NCBI GenBank assembly: GCA_020633295.1
Contig: JACKDW010000013.1
Location: 186,001-250,000 of the forward strand
Direction: 5' to 3'
Source: Myxococcales bacterium
GTDB taxonomy: Bacteria; Myxococcota_A; Polyangia; Nannocystales; Nannocystaceae
DNA: 64,000 nucleotides
Shown here: one piece after another, positions 47,719-56,404 of the stretch
Numbering within the stretch: position 1 is the first letter of the stretch
Layout: every line of letters starts with the position of its first letter
Position numbers and translations under genes: made by a program
Notes under the pieces: generated by a model
What the model was told of the DNA's origin: nothing
The model's input: only the letters and a program-made list of their open reading frames with translations
Database searches by the model: none

Positions 47719-48675
47719 CTAGAAGCGACCGGAGACCGCCAGGCCGGCCGCCGTGGGCTCGAGGCGCGGCGTGACGGCGAGCTGGCGCGCGCGCTGCTTG
47801 CCGCCGATGACCAGCAGGGTCACGCCGCCGACGGTCGCGAGCGCGCCGGTGATGCCGGTGGTCAGCGCCAGCGTCTTCTCGGCGCCGTACTCCGCCGCCA
47901 ACGCATCCATCGCCTCGCGCTCGCTCGCCGTGAACGGTCGCCGCTCGAGCGTCGCGCTCTCGAGCAACGCGAAGCTCTGCTGCTCGACGCGGTTCATCCG
48001 CGCGAGCCCGTAGGCCATGACCCCGAGCAGCACCGCGCCCACGCCCGTGGTCACGCCGCCCGCGACGAGCAGCGGCGTCGGATCCCGGCCGGCGTCGACC
48101 TTGCCGACGGCGCTCGGGCTCGGCGGCGCCGCGGGCCCCTCGCGCGCGGGCGTCATCGTCGGCTCCAGCGGCGCGTCGCCCCCCACAAGCGGGCCCGGCT
48201 CCTCGGGCCCGCAGGGGTTGCGACCGCTGCGGTGCAGCTCGGCGACCAACATGTCGCGAAGTTCATGCTGCTCCGCGCGCAGCTCCGCGGCCGTGCTCGC
48301 GTCGACGAGCACGTCCTCGAGGTAGTCGTCGATGGCCGCGTGCGCCGTGCACAGCGCCCGCGCGTCGCCGCCGCAGCGGAACGCCTCGCGGAGATCCTTC
48401 TGCGCGCGGAAGAACGCGAGCTCGCGCAGCGAGGGATCGGAGGCGGCCGCCGGCGAGCGCACGAGCTCGAGCCAGCGCGCGGCCGCCTCGCCGAAGCGGC
48501 GCTCCTGCTCGAGCTTGTTGGCGGCCTGCTGCAGCGTGTGGACGACCTCGACGCGCGTCGTTAATGGCGCGCTCGCGGGCTCGCCCGCGGGCTCGCCCGC
48601 GCGCGCCTCGGGCGTGAACGCCAGCGTCGTCACGAGGACGCTCAAAGCCAGCGCGCGGCGCAGCGAGACCATCAC
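47719..48675 (-). CDS. Exported protein with two C-terminal TM segments
   Basis: A 318-residue protein: cleavable signal (LALSVLVTTLAFTPEARA), a helical TPR-like part with ARWLELVRSPAAASD and RAQKDLREAFRCGGDARALC, a Pro/Gly linker (about 155-200) and two hydrophobic helices (LLVAGGVTTGVGAVLLGVMAYGLA and TTGITGALATVGGVTLLVIG), ending in a short beta-like tail. This shape is common in hypothetical proteins of myxobacteria. Start GTG 48675 is followed at once by ATG 48672; TAGAGT lies 6 nt before the GTG. Function unknown. Confidence 0.75.
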   Translation of the reverse strand: MMVSLRRALALSVLVTTLAFTPEARAGEPAGEPASAPLTTRVEVVHTLQQAANKLEQERRFGEAAARWLELVRSPAAASDPSLRELAFFRAQKDLREAFRCGGDARALCTAHAAIDDYLEDVLVDASTAAELRAEQHELRDMLVAELHRSGRNPCGPEEPGPLVGGDAPLEPTMTPAREGPAAPPSPSAVGKVDAGRDPTPLLVAGGVTTGVGAVLLGVMAYGLARMNRVEQQSFALLESATLERRPFTASEREAMDALAAEYGAEKTLALTTGITGALATVGGVTLLVIGGKQRARQLAVTPRLEPTAAGLAVSGRF

Positions 48676-48681
48676 GGCGTC

Positions 48682-48687
48682 ACTCTA
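48682..48687 (-). promoter_or_regulatory. Leaderless-type -10 hexamer TAGAGT
   Basis: Minus strand, 6 nt before GTG 48675; no Shine-Dalgarno. Confidence 0.45.
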
Positions 48688-48736
48688 CCAGACCACGGCG
48701 TCGTCACGCGTCACGCGACTGGCAGAATCTGTGTAC

Positions 48737-48760
48737 GAGCCCGTGCACGCACACGGGCTC
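48737..48760 (-). terminator. Hairpin GAGCCCGTG-N6-CACGGGCTC
   Basis: A perfect 9-bp stem with a 6-nt loop about 64 nt past the stop of the gene at 48824. No T-run follows, so a terminator is only one reading; it also lies upstream of the next gene's promoter. Confidence 0.4.
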
Positions 48761-48823
48761 ACAGCCCGCGTTTGTGCGCCTCGTCTGGATCGACGCGCGC
48801 GCGGCGGCGGCCGAGCGTAGGGC

Positions 48824-49159
48824 TCAGGTGTCGTCCTCGCCGACGGTCTCGAGCCCGCTCTGCAGCCAGCCGCTCTCCGACTGCGCGTGCGTCCGCAGCG
48901 TAATCGGCTCCTCGTTGCGCAGCAGATCGATGGCGTCCTGGTAGGCCGCGCGCGGGTACACCAGCGTGATCGCGTTGTTGCGCAGCTCGGCCACCGGGGA
49001 CTCGGCGTCGGTGAACAGCAGCGTGCCGACGGACTTCACCTGCCCGGTCGAGAGCTTCTCGTACAGGATCACCTGGACCTCTTGGTGCTGGGCGCCGGCG
49101 GCCGTGCGCATGTAGACGCGGTAGGTGTGAACGGGCTTGTTGGTCGTGGGGATGCTCAT
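48824..49159 (-). CDS. Hypothetical protein, 111 residues
   Basis: A small soluble protein starting MSIPTTNKPVHTYRVYMRTA. The N-terminal part (HTYRVYMRTAAGAQHQEVQVILYEK) looks like a beta-meander; the C-terminus is acidic and Ser-rich. AAGGGA lies about 12 nt upstream of ATG 49159. I do not recognise the family. A longer upstream frame is rejected as Arg-rich shadow. Confidence 0.7.
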   Translation of the reverse strand: MSIPTTNKPVHTYRVYMRTAAGAQHQEVQVILYEKLSTGQVKSVGTLLFTDAESPVAELRNNAITLVYPRAAYQDAIDLLRNEEPITLRTHAQSESGWLQSGLETVGEDDT

Positions 49160-49263
49160 CGGTTTGTGTCCCTTGCGAAGCGGCGCGCGTCGCCAGTCGA
49201 CGCGCGCCGCAGTGTGGGTGAACCGCGTCCTCTGGAGGAGATCAAGCGATCGTCGTGCGCCGG

Positions 49264-50295
49264 CTACCAGCGGCCCTGAATCCGGCGGATGAACTCGTAG
49301 GGGTAGCCCAGCTCGAAGGCGCTCGCCTCGTCGAGCCGCTGCACGTCGCCCTCGCGCAGCGCGGACGCGAGCGCGGCCGCCTTCACGTTGTCGTCGAGCT
49401 GCGCGAGCGAGCGCGCGCCGAAGATCACCGAGGTCACGCCGGGCTTGCGCAGCAGCCAGGCGAGCGCGACCTGGGCCGGCGTCGCGCCGTGCTCCGCCGC
49501 CACGGCGTCGAGCGCCGCGAGGATCCGCCAGTGGCGCGGCGTGTCGAAGCCCTTCATGCGGTCCTCCCACTTCGCCAGCCGCGAGCCCGCGGGCGGCGGC
49601 TGCTCCTTGCGGTACTTGCCGGTGAGGAAGCCGCCCGCGAGCGGGGACCAGGGCAGGATGCCGAGCCCGTGGCGCGTGCACACCGAGACGTGCTCACGCT
49701 CGAGATCTCGCACGACCAGGCTGTACTGGGCCTGCAGCGCGACGAAGCGCTCGGTCCGCGCGCGCGCGCTCGCCCACAGGCTCTCGACGAGGCGGTAGGC
49801 CGCGTAGTTGCTGGCGCCGATGTACAGCACCTTGCCCTGGCGCACGAGATCATCGAGCGCCCGCAGCGTCTCCTCCTCGGGCGTCTCGATGTCCTGCATG
49901 TGGATCTGGTAGAGGTCGACGCGATCGGTCTTGAGCCGCCGCAGGCTGGCCTCGACCGCGCGCGTGATCCTCAGGCGCGAGGCCCCCGTGCCGTTAGGGC
50001 CCTCGCCCATGCGAAAGCGGAATTTCGTCGCCAGCACGACGTCGTCGCGGCGCTTGTCCTGTTCGAACCAGCGGCCGATGACGCGCTCGGTCAGGCCGTC
50101 CTGTCCGTACACGTCGGCGGTGTCGAAGAAGTTGATGCCGGCGTCGAGCGCCTTGTTCATGATCGAGAACGAGGTCGGCTCGTCGCAGCCGATCTTGTGC
50201 ATGAACGACTGCGCGTCGGCCTCGCCGAAGGTCATGGTCCCGAGGCACAAGGTCGAGACCTTGAGCCCAGACGCTCCCAAATTGCGGTACTCCAT
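49264..50295 (-). CDS. Aldo/keto reductase
   Basis: A 343-residue TIM-barrel aldo/keto reductase. Catalytic tetrad regions visible: FFDTADVYG (Asp and Tyr), VLATKFRF (Lys) and YQIHMQD (His); GASNYAAYR and the C-terminal SVIFGARSLAQLDDN form the NADPH site. The family reduces aldehydes and ketones. Start ATG 50295 follows GAGGAG. The 105-nt gap to the next gene on the same strand suggests independent expression. Confidence 0.95.
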   Translation of the reverse strand: MEYRNLGASGLKVSTLCLGTMTFGEADAQSFMHKIGCDEPTSFSIMNKALDAGINFFDTADVYGQDGLTERVIGRWFEQDKRRDDVVLATKFRFRMGEGPNGTGASRLRITRAVEASLRRLKTDRVDLYQIHMQDIETPEEETLRALDDLVRQGKVLYIGASNYAAYRLVESLWASARARTERFVALQAQYSLVVRDLEREHVSVCTRHGLGILPWSPLAGGFLTGKYRKEQPPPAGSRLAKWEDRMKGFDTPRHWRILAALDAVAAEHGATPAQVALAWLLRKPGVTSVIFGARSLAQLDDNVKAAALASALREGDVQRLDEASAFELGYPYEFIRRIQGRW

Positions 50296-50470
50296 CGCCT
50301 CTGCTCCTCACCCGCGCTGCGGCGGCGGGCGGGCACAGCATGCCCGACGCGCGCCCGTGTCTGACGAGCGGGTGCCTGCGCGAGGCTGCGCGGATGCGGG
50401 CTCCGCCGTCGTGGACACGCGGCGCCGAAGCAGCTCGACGGGCGCGAGCCGACGACCGTCGGAGTCCATC

Positions 50471-50528
50471 GAGGCGAGGTCCGGGGCGAGGTTCGAGGCG
50501 AGGTTCGAGGGGCGAGGTTCGAGGTTCG
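50471..50528. repeat. Tandem gaggcgaggttc-type repeats
   Basis: About five units based on gaggcgaggttc with single-base changes, upstream of the M28 gene. Confidence 0.75.
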
Positions 50529-50561
50529 GGCCTTCGACGATCGGGCGGCGCGCGCCGACGG

Positions 50562-50567
50562 TACACT
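50562..50567 (+). promoter_or_regulatory. -10-like TACACT before ATG 50578
   Basis: CGGTACACT ends 10 nt before the start codon; no Shine-Dalgarno. Confidence 0.4.
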
Positions 50568-50577
50568 GCGCGCGGGC

Positions 50578-51867
50578 ATGCCGATCGACGCGCGCGGAAG
50601 CGACCGCTCCTCCTCCCCTCCGTCCCGCGGTACGAGCGAGCACGCGCTCGCGTTGATCCGCGAGCTCGTCGAGCTGGGGCCGCGGCGGGTCGCGGGCAGC
50701 GTGTGCGAGCGCCAGGCCCACGATCGCCTCGCCCGCGAGTTTCGCGAGATCACGCGCGAGTCGGGCTCGCCGCTGCACGTCGCGCTGCGGCCGTTCCGGT
50801 TTAATACCCACCTCTACGCCGTGCTCGCGCTGCACTTCGGCGTGGCGACGCTCGGCTCGCTGGCGACGCTGGCGGGCTACTGGCCGCTAGGGCTGCTGCT
50901 CCACCTGCTCGCGGCCGCGTCCTACTACGGCGACTCGACCCGGCGGTTCTACTGGCTGCGGCGCCTGTTCACGTTTCAGCCGTCGCAGAACCTGGTCGCG
51001 ACCGCGCCCGCGCGCGACGGGGAGCGGACGATCCGCGTCGTGGTCATCGCCCACGTCGACGCCGCCTACACCGGCGTGATGTTTCACCCCGAGGTAGTCC
51101 GCCGCGGCACCCGGCCGCCGCCGATCCCGGGGCTCGAGTTCATGGCCAAGGGCATGCTCGTGGTCACCGCCGCGACCGCGCTGCTCGCGTTGGTCGACCT
51201 GCTCTCGGGGACAGGATTAATCGGGGCGTCGGCGAGCTTCGTCGCGCTCGCGGCGCTCAGCGTGCCGCCCGTGATCACCTTCGCGCTCAACCTCGAGGTG
51301 GTGCTGCGCGACCAGGTCGTGCCCGGCGCCAACGACAACCTCAGCGGCAGCGCGGCCGCCGTCGCGCTCGCCGCTCGCCTCGTGCCGCGCAAGCCGCCAG
51401 GCGCCGAGCTGGTGTTCGTCGTCACCGGCGCCGAGGAGGCCGGCACGGGGGGCGCCTACGCGCTCGCGCGCGAGGTCTCGCTGGGGGCCTGGGATCGTCG
51501 TGACACCGTCATCATCGGCGTCGACGGGCTGTCGAACGGCGCGCTGCGGCGCGTCGTCGACGGCGAGCTGATGGCGGTCCCCATGGCCCCCTGGCTCGAC
51601 CGCGTGCTCGACCAGGTCAGCGCGTCCGAGCTGCGGTTTCGCGAGGTCACGAGCATGAACATCCCCGTGGGCGCCACCGACGCGATGCCCTTCCACGCGC
51701 GCGGCTACGACGCCGTCTGCCTCTCCTGCGTCGATCCGCAGATCGGCGCGCCGCGCCACTACCACCGCCTCAGCGACACGCCCGACAACCTCGACCCGGC
51801 CCAGTACGCCGACTCGATCGACTACGCCGAGCGCCTCGTCGACGCGATCCTCGAGGCGCGCGCCTGA
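50578..51867 (+). CDS. M28-family metallopeptidase, membrane-associated
   Basis: A 429-residue M28 peptidase. Zinc-site motifs: VIAHVDAAY, GANDNLSGS, TGAEEAGTGG, IGVDGLSNG and a late His in APRHYHRLSDT. Two hydrophobic regions (LHFGVATLGSLATLAGYW...LLLHLLA and LVVTAATALLALVDLL, ASFVALAALSVPPVITFAL) split the domain, giving about four TM helices, so the catalytic part is probably membrane-tethered. Differs from the other M28 gene (36781) in lacking the long C-terminal membrane domain. A dispersed motif copy (51197-51213) lies inside. Confidence 0.85.
   Translation: MPIDARGSDRSSSPPSRGTSEHALALIRELVELGPRRVAGSVCERQAHDRLAREFREITRESGSPLHVALRPFRFNTHLYAVLALHFGVATLGSLATLAGYWPLGLLLHLLAAASYYGDSTRRFYWLRRLFTFQPSQNLVATAPARDGERTIRVVVIAHVDAAYTGVMFHPEVVRRGTRPPPIPGLEFMAKGMLVVTAATALLALVDLLSGTGLIGASASFVALAALSVPPVITFALNLEVVLRDQVVPGANDNLSGSAAAVALAARLVPRKPPGAELVFVVTGAEEAGTGGAYALAREVSLGAWDRRDTVIIGVDGLSNGALRRVVDGELMAVPMAPWLDRVLDQVSASELRFREVTSMNIPVGATDAMPFHARGYDAVCLSCVDPQIGAPRHYHRLSDTPDNLDPAQYADSIDYAERLVDAILEARA
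51197..51213 (-). repeat. Dispersed 17-bp motif copy in M28 gene
   Basis: On the minus strand TGTCCCCGAGAGCAGGT, 13 of 17 identical to the 18552 copy; neighbouring codons ACA GGA TTA are rare here. Confidence 0.45.
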
Positions 51868-51871
51868 GCGC

Positions 51872-52894
51872 CTACTCGGGCGCGGGGGACGGCGTGGTGC
51901 ACTCACGAAACACGCCGGTGTAGCCGCGCGTCTCGCGAAAGTCCGACGTGAACACGCCGCGCGCCGCGAGCACGCGGTGCAGCTCGGGCAGCGCGTGGAA
52001 GCGGACCGCCGGGAACAGGTGATGATCGGCGTGGTAGCCGATGTTGTGGGGCGCGAGCAGGAAGCGGCCGAGCCACGAGCTGATCGTCGTGCGCGTGCCG
52101 ACGCCCCCGTTCAGCCCCCAGTGCTCGGCGACGCCGCGCAGGCGCGTCACCATCGCCAGCCAGGTGAACAGCGGCACGAGCCAGTAGAGCGCGAAGCTCC
52201 GCCAGCCGCCCGTCAGCGTGAGCGCGACGACCAGCGCGAGGTAGAACACCGGGCGCGCCGCGTCGAGCGCCCGATCCGACGGCGCGCGCGTGGACGAGCT
52301 CGCGTCCTTGCCCCCGCGCGACTCGCCGATCCTGCGCAGGGTGCCGAGCATGCGCACGAGCCCGAGGCCCAGCAGGTCGCTGACGAGCATCCGCGCGAAG
52401 CGGCGTCGCGGCATCGGGAAGCGAAATTCGGGCCGCGGGCTGCCGTCCTCGCGCGTGCGGTAGCAGAAGTCCGGATCGTCGCGCGTGTTGAGGTTGCGGT
52501 GGTGCTCGTTGTGATGCGCTCGATAGCCGCGCATCGACACGAACAGCGGCCACGCGGCGAGCAGCTCGCCGATGAAGTCGTTGAGCGCGCGCCGCTTGTG
52601 CAGCCCGAGGTGGGCGCCCTCGTGCATCATGACGCCGAGCCCGTGCTGACGCGCGCCGATCGTGATGACCGCGAGGAGGTACGCGAGCGGGTGCGCGGCC
52701 GCCTCGGAGAGCAGGGCGGCGCAGGCGATGACGCCCCAGTCCAGCGCGATCGCGCCGAGCGACGCGCGCGCGTCGACCCGCATCATGGCGCGCAGCGCCG
52801 CCGCGTCGACGCGCGGCCTGCGTCCGCGCGTGGCGGCGTCGATCACCGCCGCGCCGGGCGCGTCGGGCTCCATCCTGGATGTCGATTCCAACAT
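51872..52894 (-). CDS. Fatty acid desaturase-family membrane protein
   Basis: A 340-residue desaturase. Three His boxes are present: HEGAH, HHNEHH and HADHH, with paired TM segments between them, so a diiron hydroxylase/desaturase acting on membrane lipids is likely. Start ATG 52894 lies 5 nt after TACGTT; an in-frame ATG at MEPD is 7 residues later, and the longer upstream frame is Arg-rich shadow. Convergent with the M28 gene with 4 nt between stops. Substrate (fatty acid, carotenoid or other) unknown. Confidence 0.92.
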   Translation of the reverse strand: MLESTSRMEPDAPGAAVIDAATRGRRPRVDAAALRAMMRVDARASLGAIALDWGVIACAALLSEAAAHPLAYLLAVITIGARQHGLGVMMHEGAHLGLHKRRALNDFIGELLAAWPLFVSMRGYRAHHNEHHRNLNTRDDPDFCYRTREDGSPRPEFRFPMPRRRFARMLVSDLLGLGLVRMLGTLRRIGESRGGKDASSSTRAPSDRALDAARPVFYLALVVALTLTGGWRSFALYWLVPLFTWLAMVTRLRGVAEHWGLNGGVGTRTTISSWLGRFLLAPHNIGYHADHHLFPAVRFHALPELHRVLAARGVFTSDFRETRGYTGVFRECTTPSPAPE

Positions 52895-52899
52895 GATTG

Positions 52900-52905
52900 A
52901 ACGTA
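52900..52905 (-). promoter_or_regulatory. Leaderless-type -10 hexamer TACGTT
   Basis: Minus strand, 5 nt before ATG 52894. Confidence 0.4.
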
Positions 52906-53098
52906 CAGGAGAGCAATCGACGTGCCAACGCGCTCGCGCGCTCGCGCGCGCGCGGATCTGCGGATAGCGTCCGCGGGGCCGGCGAGCCGCGCCGCACGAC
53001 GCGCGCCGAGCCCGGGGCCCGTGCGCACGTGGGCCGCACGGCCGACGCACACGTGCTCGCGCGCGCGCGCGGCCCAGCATGGCGCGCGACATTCCATA

Positions 53099-53115
53099 AG
53101 TCCTTGAGGACAGCT
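53099..53115 (+). repeat. Dispersed 17-bp motif copy, intergenic
   Basis: AGTCCTTGAGGACAGCT, with perfect arms GTCC and GGAC; 13 of 17 identical to the 18552 copy. Confidence 0.45.
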
Positions 53116-53225
53116 CCATCGGCGCGCGGTGAGCCGGTGGCACACACGCTGCACGGTGGGGAGGCGACGCGGTCCGCGGCGCGCCCGTCTCCCCGTCGCG
53201 CCCGTCGCCTCGTCGCCACGCCCGC

Positions 53226-53280
53226 CCCGCTCGTCTCCGCACACCGCCCCGCTCGTCTCCGCACACCGCCCCGCTCGAGA
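53226..53280. repeat. 22-bp tandem repeat, 2.5 copies
   Basis: Unit gccccgctcgtctccgcac plus acc, twice exactly and then half, just upstream of the aminotransferase-like gene. Confidence 0.9.
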
Positions 53281-53290
53281 GGCCTCGCCC

Positions 53291-54529
53291 ATGTTCTCGT
53301 TTCTTCGCCGTGACCTCCCCACCCTCGTCGGCGCCGCGCGAGCGCGCGAAGCTCGAGCGCCGGAGCCCGCGCCGTCGCGCCCGCGCTCGCGCTCATTCAC
53401 GAACGCGCTCGCGCTCGCGCTGCGCGACCGCGTCGCCGCCAACCGCTACCCGCAGGCCAACCCCGAGGCGCTGCGCGACGCGATCGCCGAGTACGTGCGC
53501 GCCACCGCGTGCCCGGCGCTCCGCTCGCGCGCGCCGCTCACCGCCGCGAACGTGCTCGTCGACGCAGGCGCCGCGCGCGTGCTCGAGCTGATCCTCAAGG
53601 CCACCTGCGTCGGCGGGCGCGGGGCGGCGCTCCTCGCCGAGCCGACCTGCCCGCGCGCCCGCGACATCGCGCGCGCGCTCGGGATCGAGGTCGTCACGGT
53701 CGGTCGCGCCGACGACGACCTCAGCATGGACCTCGACGGCGCGCGCGCGGAGCTCCGGGGACGCGCGGGCGCGCCCGTGCGCGTGGTGTTCGTGGGTCAC
53801 CCGAACACGCCCACGGGCAACCCGCTGACCCCCGAGGAGCTCGCGTGGCTGCGCTCGATCCGCGACGACGCGCTCGTCGTCATCGACGAGCGCGAGTTCG
53901 AGTACGCCGGGGAGACGCTCGCGGCCGAGGCCGTCGGACGTCCGAACTGGATCGTGCTGCGCAGCTTCTCGCGGGCGTTCGGGCTCGCCGAGCACCCTGT
54001 CGGCTACGTCGTCGCGCACCCCGTGTTGATCACCGCGCTCGCCAAGGTGCAGCTGCCGGACAGCGTGCCGGCGACGTCGGTCATCGCCGCATGGCTCGCG
54101 CTCCAGCATCGCCACGCGCTGCTGGCCGACATCCCCGCGCTCCGCAGCGAGCGGCGGCGCGTGTTTCAGCAGCTCGACGCGCTCGCGCTCGCCAGCGGCG
54201 CGCGCGTGTGGCCGGGGCGCGGTGACGGCGTGTTCATGCAGCTCGTGCCGCTCTCGTCCAGCGAGTCCCACGCCGCCGCGCTCGCGCGGCGCGACCGCGT
54301 CGTCGAGTCTCTGCAAAACGCCGGGCTGCCGGCGCGCGCCGCCGGCGACGGGCTGCGGCTCGGCGTCGGCGCGCCGCAGCAGAACCACGTCCTCGTCGCG
54401 GCCGTGGGTCGCGCGATGCAGCGCTGGGGGCACGGGAGCAAGCGCACACGCGACGCGCGACGCAAGCGACGCTACTTCAGCGGCGCGCAGCGGGCCTCGT
54501 CGTCGAGCAGCGGCTCGTTTATCGCGTGA
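53291..54529 (+). CDS. Class I/II aminotransferase-fold protein lacking the catalytic lysine
   Basis: A 412-residue PLP-fold-I protein of the HisC/class II type. HPNTPTGNPL corresponds to the NPTG loop and VVIDERE (Asp199) to the DEAY segment, with Tyr replaced by Glu202. The PLP-lysine motif, normally SKAFGLAG, reads SFSRAFGLAEHPVGYVVA: Lys is replaced by Arg228. So Schiff-base chemistry should be impossible, and it may be a binding or regulatory protein. The C-terminus adds a basic, Ser-rich tail (about 375-412). Start ATG 53291 follows GAGAGG. No clear operon partner. Confidence 0.82.
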   Translation: MFSFLRRDLPTLVGAARAREARAPEPAPSRPRSRSFTNALALALRDRVAANRYPQANPEALRDAIAEYVRATACPALRSRAPLTAANVLVDAGAARVLELILKATCVGGRGAALLAEPTCPRARDIARALGIEVVTVGRADDDLSMDLDGARAELRGRAGAPVRVVFVGHPNTPTGNPLTPEELAWLRSIRDDALVVIDEREFEYAGETLAAEAVGRPNWIVLRSFSRAFGLAEHPVGYVVAHPVLITALAKVQLPDSVPATSVIAAWLALQHRHALLADIPALRSERRRVFQQLDALALASGARVWPGRGDGVFMQLVPLSSSESHAAALARRDRVVESLQNAGLPARAAGDGLRLGVGAPQQNHVLVAAVGRAMQRWGHGSKRTRDARRKRRYFSGAQRASSSSSGSFIA

Positions 54530-54546
54530 GCGCGGCGCCTACCGTG

Positions 54547-54552
54547 TACACT
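54547..54552 (+). promoter_or_regulatory. Leaderless-type -10 hexamer TACACT
   Basis: Ends 7 nt before GTG 54560. Confidence 0.45.
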
Positions 54553-54559
54553 CCCGGCC

Positions 54560-55189
54560 GTGGAGTGCACCTACTGTCACGCCAATAACGAGGGTCTTCG
54601 CTCGCTCTGCTCGGTCTGCGGTCGCGTCATCGAACGCGGCGCCATCGTCGCGCTCCGCGGGCCCGAACGCGTCGAGGACGCGGAACGTTGGGACGTGCGC
54701 GCTGATCTCGTGCGCGCGGCGAAGCTCGGCGCGGGGCTGTCGGCGATCGTCGAGCCCGCCCGCTCGACCCGCGTGCTGCTGACGTCCAAGCCCGTGTTTG
54801 ACGACCTCGCGATCGAGGTCAAGGCCCAGGTCACGAGCGATCAGGAGGACAAGGCCGCCGGCTTCGCGCTCGACGTCCGCGTGCAGGGGCGATCGCTGTA
54901 CCGCGCCGAGGCGCTGCTCTCGGGCTGGTACCGGATCAACCGCGTCGACGAGGGCGCGTCGACCGTGCTCGCGCGGATCAAGGCGCTCGACCGCGCGATC
55001 ACGTCGCCGCGGATCCTGCGGCTCGAGGCCCGCGGCGATCGTCTTCGCCTCGCGGTCGACGGCGAGCTCCTGCTCTCGCTGCGCGACGATCGGCATCGCT
55101 TCGGGGCCGCGCGGGTCGTCGCGATCCCGGGCGATCACGAGACGATCAACCTCGAGTGGTCCGCGCTGTCGATCGTCGCGCCCGCCTGA
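54560..55189 (+). CDS. Zinc-ribbon protein with beta-sandwich-like domain
   Basis: A 209-residue protein starting CTYCHANNEGLRSLCSVC, a four-Cys zinc ribbon, followed by about 170 residues of beta-rich sequence (FDDLAIEVKAQVTSDQEDKAAGF; LRLEARGDRLRLAVDGELLLSL) like LamG/DUF1080 concanavalin-type folds. No signal peptide, so cytoplasmic. Start GTG 54560 is 7 nt after TACACT. Function unknown. Confidence 0.78.
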   Translation: MECTYCHANNEGLRSLCSVCGRVIERGAIVALRGPERVEDAERWDVRADLVRAAKLGAGLSAIVEPARSTRVLLTSKPVFDDLAIEVKAQVTSDQEDKAAGFALDVRVQGRSLYRAEALLSGWYRINRVDEGASTVLARIKALDRAITSPRILRLEARGDRLRLAVDGELLLSLRDDRHRFGAARVVAIPGDHETINLEWSALSIVAPA

Positions 55190-55259
55190 GCGCGGTCACG
55201 CGCCCAATCGACCGAGACGCGAGCGACCTGTCGACTCGGCGCCGCGCCGCGTTGATAGC

Positions 55260-55276
55260 TGTCTGATAAGACATCT
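55260..55276 (+). repeat. Dispersed-motif-like palindrome, intergenic
   Basis: TGTCTGATAAGACATCT, arms TGTCT and AGACA; 11 of 17 identical to the 18552 copy. The same TGTCTGATAA occurs at 59263-59272. Confidence 0.35.
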
Positions 55277-55383
55277 CAATCGCGGCGAGCGGACACGGCG
55301 AGCGCCCCGCGGGCCCCGACGCCGACGAGGGGCGGCGTGAGCCTGCGTGTCGTCGGCGTGTTGGGAACGCGCGCGGCGAGTGG

Positions 55384-55389
55384 TAGCGT
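55384..55389 (+). promoter_or_regulatory. -10-like TAGCGT before GTG 55399
   Basis: Ends 9 nt before the start; no Shine-Dalgarno. Confidence 0.35.
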
Positions 55390-55398
55390 GCGCGCGCC

Positions 55399-56400
55399 GT
55401 GACCGACTCCTCCGCCCCGACGCAGCGCCCCTCCCCCTCGCCCCCTCACCCGTCGCGCCGCGGTCCCCGAGTGGCGCCGCGGACGTTTGTGCTGATCTTC
55501 GCCGTCGCCGCGTGCTCCGGCGCGGGCGCGCCCCAGGGCGCGGGCGCCAAGCCAACGGCGGAGGCGAAGGCCACCGAGTCCTGCGGTGAGTCCTACAGCG
55601 CGCAGCGACAGCAGCAGATGGAGGCCATGTGCGCGCTGGAGGGCGCGCTCTCGGGCGCCGGGCTCGCGCCCGCGCCGGACGGCCTGAGCACGCGCGCGCC
55701 GAGCGAGGCCATCCCCGTCGAGATCACGCGAGACGGCGTCACGCTCGGCAGCGCGCCCGTGGACCCGACGGCGGTCGCCAGCGCGTGGACCCGCGAGTCC
55801 GGGCGCGTCCAAGAGATGGCGCGCCTGACGGGGCGGACCGTCGCCGACGGCTGGGCGCTCACGGTCCACGCCGACGTGGACGCGGGGGACGTCGCGGTGG
55901 TGCTCGATCAGCTCTCGAGCGTCGGCGCCGTGACGGGCGAGCTGCGCTTCACCGCGCCGCTCGCCGAGCCCGCGCCCGCGCCCCCCGATCCAGCCTTTCA
56001 CAAGGAGCTGGTCGACGAGCTCGCGCCGCTCGATCCAGCGCGGCGCGCGAGCGCGCTGGCGACACGGATCCCGCCGATCATCGAGGGCTGCGCGAGCGTG
56101 ACCAAGGTGTTCAGCGCCATCGCCGTGGCGCCTGCGGACCAGCGCTGCGAGCTGATGGCCGCGGGCTTCGCCGACGCGCTGCGCGAGTGCAGCTGCCCGC
56201 CGTGGGCCGACAAGCTGATGACCTTCGTGCACATCATGACGGTCGGCGTCGAGCCCCCCGTGGGGCGGCTCGTCGCGCTCCCGGTGCAGCTGGGCGCCGG
56301 CGCGGAGGATCAGGAGGCTGACTCTGAGGACACGTGGTCGCAGCTCGCCACGCGGCTGAGCCCGGGCGCGCGCTGGCCGCTGCGCCTCAGCCCGCGGTAG
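55399..56400 (+). CDS. Lipoprotein of unknown function, 333 residues
   Basis: An N-terminal Pro/Ser/Arg segment, then a hydrophobic core and lipobox FAVAAC (Cys about residue 39). The mature region has an ExbD-periplasmic-like piece (IPVEITRDGVTLGS; GWALTVHADVDAGDVAVVLDQLSSVG) and a Cys-containing C-terminal half (CASVTKVFSAIAVAPADQRC; CSCPPW). No close family recognised. Its stop is 4 nt from the end of the convergent lipoprotein gene. Start GTG 55399. Confidence 0.75.
   Translation: MTDSSAPTQRPSPSPPHPSRRGPRVAPRTFVLIFAVAACSGAGAPQGAGAKPTAEAKATESCGESYSAQRQQQMEAMCALEGALSGAGLAPAPDGLSTRAPSEAIPVEITRDGVTLGSAPVDPTAVASAWTRESGRVQEMARLTGRTVADGWALTVHADVDAGDVAVVLDQLSSVGAVTGELRFTAPLAEPAPAPPDPAFHKELVDELAPLDPARRASALATRIPPIIEGCASVTKVFSAIAVAPADQRCELMAAGFADALRECSCPPWADKLMTFVHIMTVGVEPPVGRLVALPVQLGAGAEDQEADSEDTWSQLATRLSPGARWPLRLSPR
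56319..56335 (+). repeat. Dispersed 17-bp motif copy (moderate)
   Basis: TGACTCTGAGGACACGT, 13 of 17 identical to the 18552 copy, inside the lipoprotein gene. Confidence 0.3.
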
Positions 56401-56404
56401 CCGC

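Larger units (their letters stand above)
52895..53290. other. Divergent intergenic region, 396 nt
   Basis: Holds alternating gcgcgc runs, a dispersed motif copy (53099-53115) and a 22-bp tandem repeat (53226-53280). No gene supported. Confidence 0.6.
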
